Source of the DNA: Bacteroidota bacterium
GTDB taxonomy: Bacteria > Bacteroidota > Bacteroidia > Cytophagales > Cyclobacteriaceae
NCBI GenBank assembly: GCA_023431285.1
Contig: JAEYXN010000098.1
Location: 1 to 14,712, forward strand
DNA: 14,712 bases
Direction of reading: 5' to 3'
In this document: positions 1 through 7,616 of the stretch, in pieces
Numbering within the stretch: position 1 is the first letter of the stretch
Layout: each line of letters starts with the position of its first letter
Notes under the pieces: model-generated
Database searches by the model: none
The model's input: only the letters and a program-made list of their open reading frames with translations
What the model was told of the DNA's origin: nothing
Made by a program: the position numbers and the translations under genes

Positions 1-1
1 T

Positions 2-2380
2 AGCTGGATAGCACCGATCGAGTCAACCGTACAATACGGTAAGACCCGTGAGATCGGCGAGGATAAAAAAGATATGTCGCGGCACTACCAGTTTGAGTCA
101 ATTCTTTCTCTCACTGGTGCAAACGCAGACTACAGAACTCAAATCAAACCTTCCCAGGAAGGCTCAGTAGTCGTAACGTTGTACAATCTGCTTGCGGCTA
201 AGGCTGGCAGATCCTCAGTTAGTGGTGGCGGCACATTCAAAAACCTGGAAAAAGCTGCAAGCGATCTCTGGGCTGCACGTGGTAATGCGCTTGTAGTTGC
301 CGGATCTAATGACCGCAACGTTCAGACAATCGTAAACGGTATCAATGATATCCTCGGAAGCTATGGATCTACCATCCTCCCGGGAACGCCCGTAAATTAC
401 AAACAGGGTGACGATGAGGCGATGATCAGCTTCATCAACGATGTAGATGCTGGTCGTGTAGGAGCAGTGATTTTCTTCAACTGTAACCCTGCATATGATC
501 ATCCTCTTGGAGAGAAACTCGCCGCTGCGGTTAGCAAAGTCACATTATCAGTATCAACAAATTATAAGGCGGACGAAACAGGTTCACTTACACAGTTTAT
601 GGCTCCTGATCATCACTATCTGGAGTCGTGGAACGATGCTGAGCCTAAGAGAGGTTTCTTCAGTCTCGCGCAGCCTGCAATTACTCCGATATTCAATACC
701 CGTTCTGCACAGGAAAGCCTTTTGAAATGGGCTGGTGTGGAAGAGCCTGACTATTTCCAGTTTGTGAAAGACAACTGGAGCACATGGTTTGGTGGAGGTG
801 CCAGTGGACTTACGTATCAGGCGTTCTGGGACAAATGTCTCTACGATGGTGTGTACGAAAGACCTGCTACAGAAAGCGCAGTATCTTTCTCCGGTGATGT
901 ATCTGCTGCTGCAGCTGCAGTAGCCGCTGTTAAACCTGCCCAGTGGGAAGTGGTTGTTTATGAAAGCGGAAACATCGGAAATGGATCTCAGGCAAATAAC
1001 CCATTGTTGCAGGAACTTCCTGATCCTATCACCAAAGTTGTCTGGGATCACTATGTGACTGTTGCGCCTAAGGATGCAAGCAATATTTCTTTTGACGAAA
1101 GCTTCACGAAGTATGCTTCATTTACGGTGAACGGCAAAGAGATGAGCTTGCCGGTAATGGTTCAGCCTGGACAAACTCCTGGTACAATAGGCGTACCGTT
1201 GGGTTATGGAAGGACGAAAGCCGGGAAGGTTGCTGACGGAATAGGAAAGAACGCGTACCCGCTTCTGGCATTGGTAAACGGTTCTATCAGTTACTCTGGT
1301 CCCGCAGCGAAATTTGAAATCACAGCTGAGAAATTTCAGCTTGCTCAGACGCAGACGCACAATACATACATGGGGCGTCAGACCGTGGTTCAGGAAACAA
1401 CGCTTTCCAATTTCAACGATGGCACCTTTGCCAAGGAGAAATACAGTCCACGGATTCACACCTGGTCTGACGTCAGAAAGAATGAGAATGAAAAAGACAT
1501 TCATTCAGTAGAGCCTGAAAAGCTTAATATCTGGAAGGGTCATGACTACAACCAGCATCACTGGGGAATGGCCATCGACCTGAACACTTGTACAGGTTGT
1601 GCTGCATGCGTGGTAGCATGTAATGTTGAAAACAACGTGGCGCTTGTAGGACGTGATGAGGTGATCAACCGTCGCGAAATGCACTGGTTGCGCATCGACC
1701 GTTATTACAGCAGTGATGCAAGTGTCGATGATTGGGCAGGTATCGAGGTAGCTTCCGAAAATCCGGAAGTAGTGTTCCAGCCGATGCTTTGTCAACATTG
1801 TAACAACGCGCCTTGCGAGACGGTATGTCCTGTTGCAGCGACTACTCATAGCACTGAAGGTCTCAACCAAATGACTTATAACCGCTGTATCGGAACACGT
1901 TACTGCGCGAACAACTGTCCATATAAAGTAAGACGTTTCAACTGGTTTAAATATCACGACAACGAACAGTTCGCTTCTGTCAATCCGCAGATGAATACTG
2001 ACCTCGGCAAGATGGTATTGAACCCTGACGTGACTGTTCGCTCACGCGGTGTCATGGAGAAATGTTCTTTCTGCGTGCAGAGAATTCAGGCTGGAAAGCT
2101 CAACGCGAAGAAGGAAAGAAGACCGCTTAAGGATGGTGAAGTTGTTACTGCATGCCAGGCATCATGTTCAACTGGTGCGATCGTATTTGGTGATCTTAAC
2201 AATCCTGAGAGCAAAGTATCTAAGTTGTTGAAGATCCGTCCGCTTGATGCGAACAGGAAACATATCAACGACAAGCAGGCCGACAACCCACGCGCTTACA
2301 GCGTATTGGAAGAGATCAACGTTCGTCCGAACATTTTCTACCTGGCAAAGGTGAGAAACAAAGACAACGGGAAAGCATAA
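2..2380 (+). CDS. actB: ActB, iron-sulfur / molybdopterin-oxidoreductase-like subunit of alternative complex III (5' partial)
   Basis: The frame is open to the left edge with no stop, so the gene begins upstream. The ATG at 74 is internal, and 792 residues are visible. The first two thirds resemble a molybdopterin-oxidoreductase (MopB) fold, which in the ActB family holds no Mo cofactor. The last third is a PsrB/NrfC-like ferredoxin domain with four cysteine clusters: CxxCxxCxxxC (1589-1621), CxxCxxxxCxxxC (1790-1828), a three-Cys group C-IGT-RY-C-ANN-C (1886-1918), and a split CxxC...CxxxC (2063-2074 and 2153-2167). This fits the family pattern of three [4Fe-4S] and one [3Fe-4S] clusters, the third motif having Thr where the second Cys would be. 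The subunit is periplasmic and should wire electrons from the ActC quinol site to the ActA/ActE hemes. ActC follows after 39 bases. Identification is secure; the signal peptide lies outside the window. Confidence 0.96.
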   Translation, partial: SWIAPIESTVQYGKTREIGEDKKDMSRHYQFESILSLTGANADYRTQIKPSQEGSVVVTLYNLLAAKAGRSSVSGGGTFKNLEKAASDLWAARGNALVVAGSNDRNVQTIVNGINDILGSYGSTILPGTPVNYKQGDDEAMISFINDVDAGRVGAVIFFNCNPAYDHPLGEKLAAAVSKVTLSVSTNYKADETGSLTQFMAPDHHYLESWNDAEPKRGFFSLAQPAITPIFNTRSAQESLLKWAGVEEPDYFQFVKDNWSTWFGGGASGLTYQAFWDKCLYDGVYERPATESAVSFSGDVSAAAAAVAAVKPAQWEVVVYESGNIGNGSQANNPLLQELPDPITKVVWDHYVTVAPKDASNISFDESFTKYASFTVNGKEMSLPVMVQPGQTPGTIGVPLGYGRTKAGKVADGIGKNAYPLLALVNGSISYSGPAAKFEITAEKFQLAQTQTHNTYMGRQTVVQETTLSNFNDGTFAKEKYSPRIHTWSDVRKNENEKDIHSVEPEKLNIWKGHDYNQHHWGMAIDLNTCTGCAACVVACNVENNVALVGRDEVINRREMHWLRIDRYYSSDASVDDWAGIEVASENPEVVFQPMLCQHCNNAPCETVCPVAATTHSTEGLNQMTYNRCIGTRYCANNCPYKVRRFNWFKYHDNEQFASVNPQMNTDLGKMVLNPDVTVRSRGVMEKCSFCVQRIQAGKLNAKKERRPLKDGEVVTACQASCSTGAIVFGDLNNPESKVSKLLKIRPLDANRKHINDKQADNPRAYSVLEEINVRPNIFYLAKVRNKDNGKA

Positions 2381-2419
2381 CAAAAGGAATAACGACAACG
2401 AAATAACATTTAGGAAGCA

Positions 2420-3832
2420 ATGCAGGTAACGTCAGCAGTTCGTGATCCCCTGATTACCGGTGGCAAAACGGTAAAGGATGTTTCGCACGACATTAGCCGT
2501 CAGGTCGAAGGAAAACCCACCTCTTTGTGGTGGATGGCGATGGCTGTTTCCCTCTTACTACTGGCATATGGACTCTATTGCGTGGTCATGCTGTTGTGGC
2601 ATGGTGTCGGCGTGTGGGGTCTTAATAAAACAGTTGGCTGGGCGTGGGATATCACCAACTTCGTATGGTGGGTCGGCATTGGTCACGCGGGAACGCTGAT
2701 CTCTGCAATCCTTCTCTTGTTCCGTCAGAAATGGCGGATGTCTATTAACCGCGCTGCTGAAGCGATGACGATCTTCGCCGTTATTTGTGCGGCGTCATTC
2801 CCAGGTCTTCACATGGGACGTCTCTGGTTGGGATTCTATTGGGCGCTTCCGCTTCCGAATACTTTCGGATCTCTCTGGGTAAACTTTAACTCGCCACTCC
2901 TCTGGGACGTGTTCGCGATCTCGACATACTTTACAGTGTCGCTAGTATTCTGGTACATTGGTCTTATCCCTGACTTTGCAACAATCCGCGACCGCGCGCT
3001 GGTACAAGGGAATAAGATTCGCGCTACTGTATACAATGCGTTGAGTTTTGGATGGCAGGGTGGAGCGAAGACTTGGATGAGGTATGAATCTGTGGCCCTG
3101 ATTCTTGCTGGCTTGTCGACGCCTCTCGTTCTTTCCGTTCACACGATCGTATCGATGGACTTTGCAACTTCGGTGATCCCGGGATGGCACACCACGATCT
3201 TCCCTCCATACTTCGTGGCGGGTGCGATCTTCTCAGGATTCGCGATGGTACTGACACTGCTCCTGATCACCAGGGTCGTTTTCAAACTGGAGGACTACAT
3301 TACGATCTATCACATCGAACTCATGAACATCATCATTATCGTGACTGGTTCGATCGTAGGGATTGCATACATCACTGAACTTTTCATCTCATGGTACTCA
3401 CGCGTTGAGTATGAAGGCTATGCTTTCTATAACCGTGTGCAAGGTCCGTACGCATGGGCCTACTGGTCAATGATGACTTGTAACGTAATCTCTCCTCAGC
3501 TGTTCTGGATCAAAAAGATCCGCACCAGCATAGAGGCGACATTCGTTCTGTCAATCATCGTGAACATTGGCATGTGGTTCGAGCGTTTCGTGATCATCGT
3601 TACTTCACTGCACCGCGACTACATTCCGTCCAGCTGGACAATGTTCCACCCGACGATGTACGACATCGGGGAATACATTTTCACATTCGGTGTATTCTTC
3701 ACAGCGTTCCTGCTCTTCGCGAAATTCTTCCCTGTAATCAACATGGCAGAGGTGAAAAGCATTGTGCGTTCCGATTCGGAAGGTGGCTTCCACAATGAAG
3801 GAACGCCTAAGGAAATTGATAGAACTCATTAA
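2420..3832 (+). CDS. actC: ActC, NrfD/PsrC-like quinol-oxidising membrane subunit of alternative complex III
   Basis: A 470-residue integral membrane protein of the NrfD/PsrC family with about ten hydrophobic helices, which is the normal number for ActC. It starts with a soluble N-terminal stretch of about 35 residues before the first helix. In this family the periplasm-proximal end of one helix bundle binds menaquinol and passes electrons to the ActB clusters. Conserved-looking polar residues inside or next to helices include His131 (in FPGLHMGR) and Asp163 (in LLWDVF). These are good candidates for the quinol site, but that assignment is inferred. The start ATG at 2420 follows an AGGAA at 2412-2416, very close to the start codon, so a true Shine-Dalgarno role is doubtful. 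The gene sits between actB and actD in the canonical ACIII order. Confidence 0.96.
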   Translation: MQVTSAVRDPLITGGKTVKDVSHDISRQVEGKPTSLWWMAMAVSLLLLAYGLYCVVMLLWHGVGVWGLNKTVGWAWDITNFVWWVGIGHAGTLISAILLLFRQKWRMSINRAAEAMTIFAVICAASFPGLHMGRLWLGFYWALPLPNTFGSLWVNFNSPLLWDVFAISTYFTVSLVFWYIGLIPDFATIRDRALVQGNKIRATVYNALSFGWQGGAKTWMRYESVALILAGLSTPLVLSVHTIVSMDFATSVIPGWHTTIFPPYFVAGAIFSGFAMVLTLLLITRVVFKLEDYITIYHIELMNIIIIVTGSIVGIAYITELFISWYSRVEYEGYAFYNRVQGPYAWAYWSMMTCNVISPQLFWIKKIRTSIEATFVLSIIVNIGMWFERFVIIVTSLHRDYIPSSWTMFHPTMYDIGEYIFTFGVFFTAFLLFAKFFPVINMAEVKSIVRSDSEGGFHNEGTPKEIDRTH

Positions 3833-3868
3833 GATTTGAAACCCTGAAACACTGAAAGATCAGATATC

Positions 3869-4399
3869 ATGGAAGTGAATAAGAATTTTGTCGTAGGAGT
3901 GTTTGACAACGAGGAATTGGTGATGAGTGCTGTGCGTAAGGTTCGTGGCGGTGGAGTTAAGATCCACGAAGTGTTCTCGCCATTCCCGGTTCACGGTCTG
4001 GAAGAAGCCCTGGGATATAAGCGCAGCCGTCTTCCAATCGCAGCCTTTATGTTCGGGATGACTGGAACGGCGCTTGCGCTGACCATGCAGATCTGGATGC
4101 TCGGATACGACTGGCCAATGATCATTGGTGGTAAGAACTACGTTTCTCTCGCATCATTCATTCCTGTTACTTTTGAGTTAACTGTCCTTCTTGCCGCTCT
4201 TGGTATGGTAGGAACATTCATGCTGATAAGTGATCTGAAGCCGTACCGCTGGCCACGCCAGTTTGATGTGCGCAGCACGGATGACAAACATGTGATGGCG
4301 ATTGACCTTGCAGAGAACGCGCGGTTTTCGAAAGCTGATCTTACTTCTTTGCTGAAGGATGCCGGCGCTTCGGAAGTCAATGAAAAATCCTTTGAATAA
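3869..4399 (+). CDS. actD: ActD, DUF3341 membrane subunit of alternative complex III
   Basis: A 176-residue protein matching the DUF3341/ActD family. A soluble N-terminal domain of about 50 residues (beginning MEVNKNFVVGVFDNEELV) is followed by a helical hairpin of two membrane segments (about residues 55-78 and 95-121) and a soluble C-terminal tail. It carries no cofactor-binding motif. In ACIII structures ActD is a structural subunit with two transmembrane helices packed at the edge of the complex. Its position after actC and immediately before actE is canonical. The stop at 4397-4399 is 15 bases before the chosen ActE start, so the two genes are probably translated from one message. Confidence 0.93.
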   Translation: MEVNKNFVVGVFDNEELVMSAVRKVRGGGVKIHEVFSPFPVHGLEEALGYKRSRLPIAAFMFGMTGTALALTMQIWMLGYDWPMIIGGKNYVSLASFIPVTFELTVLLAALGMVGTFMLISDLKPYRWPRQFDVRSTDDKHVMAIDLAENARFSKADLTSLLKDAGASEVNEKSFE

Positions 4400-4414
4400 T
4401 TGAGAACAGAAACT

Positions 4415-5089
4415 ATGCGATATATCAAGAGTTTGTTTATCGGTTTATCTGCGGCGACTTTGCTGGCTTCTTGTGGAGCGGAGGGAAATAATCCCGGCAG
4501 AGAGTATGCGCCGAATATGTACCATTCAGTTGCTTATGAACCTTACACGCAGATCAATGACTGGGATGCGGGGCGTTGGGTGACTTCAATTGAATATCCG
4601 AAGATGAAGGGTAAGGATGAGGGGCATGCTGAATATTTCAACTCCAACGTGTTGAATCCTCATGGCATGAATATGAGACTGCCTGCACCCAACACGGTGA
4701 GCAGAAATCCCCAGGGCTGGCTTCCCTACAGCCTGCCGGATGATTCGACAGGCCTGCGCTTATCTAATAGGTTGGTTAATCCACTTGATGGCAATCCAGC
4801 CATCCTCGCTGAGGGTAAGGTTCTCTATGATACTTACTGCGAGCACTGCCACGGCCCGAAAGGAGCTGGCGATGGCAAAGTAGCTACAGGTGTAACTGTT
4901 GACGGAAAGGAAAAGAAAGCTTATGCAGGTGTGCCTAACTACAAGGCAGATGCACTGAAAAACATTTCGGAAGGACATATTTTCCACGTGATCACCTACG
5001 GAAAAGGACTGATGAAACCACATGGTTCTCAGGTCACGGTGGAGGAGCGCTGGAAGATTGCGCGGTATGTGAAAGAATTACAGAAATAA
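4415..5089 (+). CDS. actE: ActE, monoheme cytochrome c lipoprotein subunit of alternative complex III
   Basis: The chosen start is the ATG at 4415 rather than the in-frame TTG at 4400, because it gives a clean 19-residue lipoprotein signal peptide ending LLAS before Cys20. The mature protein would be lipid-anchored on the periplasmic side, as known for ActE. A single heme c motif CEHCH lies at residues 142-146, and Met200 (in LMKPHG) is a likely distal heme ligand. The cytochrome domain occupies roughly residues 120-224, preceded by a family-typical extension rich in Asn, Tyr and Pro. In ACIII this heme is one of the possible exits for electrons toward the oxidase CuA site. The oxidase subunit II encoded downstream has no cytochrome domain of its own, so ActE or ActA probably donates to it directly. 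Confidence 0.94.
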   Translation: MRYIKSLFIGLSAATLLASCGAEGNNPGREYAPNMYHSVAYEPYTQINDWDAGRWVTSIEYPKMKGKDEGHAEYFNSNVLNPHGMNMRLPAPNTVSRNPQGWLPYSLPDDSTGLRLSNRLVNPLDGNPAILAEGKVLYDTYCEHCHGPKGAGDGKVATGVTVDGKEKKAYAGVPNYKADALKNISEGHIFHVITYGKGLMKPHGSQVTVEERWKIARYVKELQK

Positions 5090-5123
5090 AAAATAGAATA
5101 ACCTACAGGATAACGACAAGACA

Positions 5124-6494
5124 ATGGCTCATCATCATCAAGTAGAAGTGACGGAGGAATCATACGTGTTCAGACCGGAGACGAAGAAGAAGCTCTTCGT
5201 GCTGCTGGGCGTGGGCGTGATTCTGTTCGTGGTGGGTTTGATTTTTGCCATGAATGACGGAGGCGGCCACCATGGCGATGCTCACGGTTCACTTGGCAAA
5301 CAGGAACTTCTGGCAAGCACTCAGCCGGGTCAGCACGATGCCGTGCAAGCTGAGGACGATGGCCATCATGGCTCAAGTCCATGGCTTAAGAAATTAAAGA
5401 CGACCCTGTGGATGAACAATATTTATTTCCTGGGGTTTGGAATCATCGGCCTTTTCTTCGTGGCAATTCAATACGCAGCAATGGCGGGATGGTCCGTCGG
5501 TGTTAAGCGTGTAGCCATGGCGTTTGGTAACTGGATTCCTGTTGCAGGTATCATCACTCTCGTATTGTTTTTCTTTGTGAAGGGTGATGTTTTCCACTGG
5601 ACTCATTCTTCGCTTTACGCTGAGGGCCCTGAGTACGATCAGATCCTCGCTGGAAAGGCTCCTTATTTTTACTGGCCTCTTGACGGTACGTCGGGATTTC
5701 CACTATTCTTCCTTGCCCGCCTGATCATCTTCTTCGGAATGTGGTTCTGGTTTTTCACGGTGATCCGCAAGAACATGCACGAAGAGGATATCCATGGTGG
5801 TACGTCATATTGGTTCAAGAACCGTAGTACCTCAGCGTGGTTCCTCGTATTCTTCGCCGTCAGTTCTTCTGTCTGTGCGTGGGATTGGGTAATGAGTATC
5901 GATACTCATTGGTTCTCTACGATGTTCGGATGGTATGTATTTGCAAGCTGGTGGGTAGCAGGGCTGGCAGCAATCACCCTTGTAGTTGCTTATCTTAAGG
6001 ATGCTGGCTATCTGAAGATCGTCAACGCGAACCACCTTCACGACCTTGGTAAATTCTGCTTTGCCTTTTCGATCTTCTGGACTTACATCTGGTTTGGTCA
6101 ATATCTCCTGATCTGGTATGCCAACATTCCTGAAGAAACTGTTTACTTTATCGAAAGACTTGAAACAAGTCCTTATAGCTGGATCTTCTATCTGAACCTG
6201 ATTTTGAATTTTGTGCTTCCATTCCTCCTTTTTATGACACGGGATTCGAAGCGTCAGATGTCTATGTTGAAAGTAGTTTGTCCTATCATCATCGTTGGAC
6301 ACTGGTTTGATTTTTACAATATGGTTACGCCCGGCGTCATGCAGAATGCCGGTGGTATTGGCTTCATGGAGATTGGTATCGCATTGATCTACGCGGCTGT
6401 GTTGCTGCTGGTGGTTCTTTCAGGCCTTCCGAAGCTGCCTTTGTTCGGAAAGAATCATCCCATGCTGCAAGAAAGTTTGAATCACCATATTTAA
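5124..6494 (+). CDS. actF: ActF, second NrfD-like membrane subunit of alternative complex III
   Basis: A 456-residue membrane protein with about ten predicted helices, distantly related to ActC and always encoded with it. In ACIII structures it forms a second pair of four-helix bundles and is proposed to contribute to energy coupling; that role is less settled than the quinol site in ActC. The N terminus begins MAHHHQ, and the loop after the first helix (about residues 46-90) is rich in His, Gly and Asp, giving several potential metal-binding positions. The start ATG at 5124 has an A-rich leader with no clear Shine-Dalgarno sequence. The gene ends 16 bases before coxB, and no terminator separates them, which suggests that complex III and oxidase are co-transcribed. 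Confidence 0.94.
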   Translation: MAHHHQVEVTEESYVFRPETKKKLFVLLGVGVILFVVGLIFAMNDGGGHHGDAHGSLGKQELLASTQPGQHDAVQAEDDGHHGSSPWLKKLKTTLWMNNIYFLGFGIIGLFFVAIQYAAMAGWSVGVKRVAMAFGNWIPVAGIITLVLFFFVKGDVFHWTHSSLYAEGPEYDQILAGKAPYFYWPLDGTSGFPLFFLARLIIFFGMWFWFFTVIRKNMHEEDIHGGTSYWFKNRSTSAWFLVFFAVSSSVCAWDWVMSIDTHWFSTMFGWYVFASWWVAGLAAITLVVAYLKDAGYLKIVNANHLHDLGKFCFAFSIFWTYIWFGQYLLIWYANIPEETVYFIERLETSPYSWIFYLNLILNFVLPFLLFMTRDSKRQMSMLKVVCPIIIVGHWFDFYNMVTPGVMQNAGGIGFMEIGIALIYAAVLLLVVLSGLPKLPLFGKNHPMLQESLNHHI

Positions 6495-6510
6495 TCTCTG
6501 AGATAACGCT

Positions 6511-7581
6511 ATGACGAGTTTGATAATTATCCTAAGTGTTGCCCTCATCCTGGGGATCCTCTATCTGATCTTCAGAGTAGGCAACCTCATGAGTATCGCG
6601 AAAGGAACGAAAGCGGATGCCAGGGTAGAGAGTGGAAACGGTATTCATGCCATGCTTTTTGTTGTTTTCATGGTGCTTAGCCTTGTAGGTTTCTTCTACT
6701 ATTCCTACGCTAACTTCGACAGATATCAGTTGCCCATCGCATCTGAGCACGGAGTACGAACAGACAGTTTGTTCTGGATTACCATGGCAGTTACTGTGAT
6801 CGCCTTTACGATTATCAGTATCGTGATGTTTATATTCCTTTACAAGTATCAATACCGCCCTGGCAGGAAAGCTAAGTTTTATCCTGATAACCATTACCTG
6901 GAATTGACCTGGACGATTGTTCCCGCGATTGTACTTACCATTCTAATCATCACTGGTCTGAATGCGTGGAACGACATCACCAGCCCTGCTTCAAAGGATG
7001 CTGAGGTAGTGGAAATCATCGCGCAGCAATTCGCCTGGACAGCGCGCTATCCTGGTAAAGACAATCAGCTTGGAGCGTATAACTACAAACTGATTGATGC
7101 CATCAACGAGTTCGGACTTGACCTCGGAAAGGATAAAAACACCTACGACGATTTCAAATCTTTGGAGTTGCACATTCCTGTTAATAAGGAAGTCCTGCTG
7201 AAGATCAGAGCGAAAGACGTTTTGCACAGTGTATTCCTTCCTCACTTCCGGGTGAAGATGGATGCAGTTCCCGGAATGCCGACTCAGTTCAAGTTCGTGG
7301 CGACAAAGACTACAGAAGAGATGAGAGCTGAGCTGAATAATCCGAATTTCAATTATGAATTGGCTTGTGCTGAGATCTGCGGCCGCGGACACTTCTCTAT
7401 GAAGATGTCGGTGATCGTTGAAGATCAGGAATCTTATGATAAGTGGAAGGCTTCGCAGGAAGCTTGGTTGAAGCAGAATCCGGATTATCTCAAGAATGTT
7501 CCAGCGGAACTGAAAGAAGCTGCATTGATCAAGTCTGGATTGCAGCAGGATCCTGGTGCTGTTGCGACAGTCCTGGAGTAA
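6511..7581 (+). CDS. coxB: Cytochrome c oxidase subunit II (CuA subunit)
   Basis: A 356-residue subunit II. The binuclear CuA site is complete: His239 (in VLHSVFLP), then Cys286, Glu288, Cys290, His294 and Met297 within CAEICGRGHFSM. The usual subunit II membrane hairpin is at about residues 86-112 and 130-152. Two extra hydrophobic segments precede it (about 3-22 and 45-65), giving four helices rather than two. There is no CxxCH motif, so this is an aa3-type rather than caa3-type subunit II. It should accept electrons from ActE or ActA of the adjacent complex III, as in the ACIII-aa3 supercomplex known from Flavobacterium. The C-terminal 40 residues after the CuA domain are a charged tail. 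coxA follows 35 bases later. Confidence 0.97.
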   Translation: MTSLIIILSVALILGILYLIFRVGNLMSIAKGTKADARVESGNGIHAMLFVVFMVLSLVGFFYYSYANFDRYQLPIASEHGVRTDSLFWITMAVTVIAFTIISIVMFIFLYKYQYRPGRKAKFYPDNHYLELTWTIVPAIVLTILIITGLNAWNDITSPASKDAEVVEIIAQQFAWTARYPGKDNQLGAYNYKLIDAINEFGLDLGKDKNTYDDFKSLELHIPVNKEVLLKIRAKDVLHSVFLPHFRVKMDAVPGMPTQFKFVATKTTEEMRAELNNPNFNYELACAEICGRGHFSMKMSVIVEDQESYDKWKASQEAWLKQNPDYLKNVPAELKEAALIKSGLQQDPGAVATVLE

Positions 7582-7616
7582 AGAAATGATTTGAGACAAT
7601 AAGACTTAATTAGCAA

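Noticed and set aside
584..1957. Several minus-strand open frames of 128-155 codons
   Set aside because: All are opposite actB, with no family resemblance; the plus-strand frame is continuous and carries clear iron-sulfur motifs.
4400..4414. TTG at 4400 as the actE start
   Set aside because: The ATG at 4415 yields a standard lipoprotein signal peptide with the lipobox Cys at position 20; the extra five residues add nothing.
6991..7599. A 202-codon open frame on the minus strand
   Set aside because: It lies entirely opposite coxB, whose frame shows a full CuA motif; the minus-strand translation has no recognisable domain and is a codon-bias shadow.
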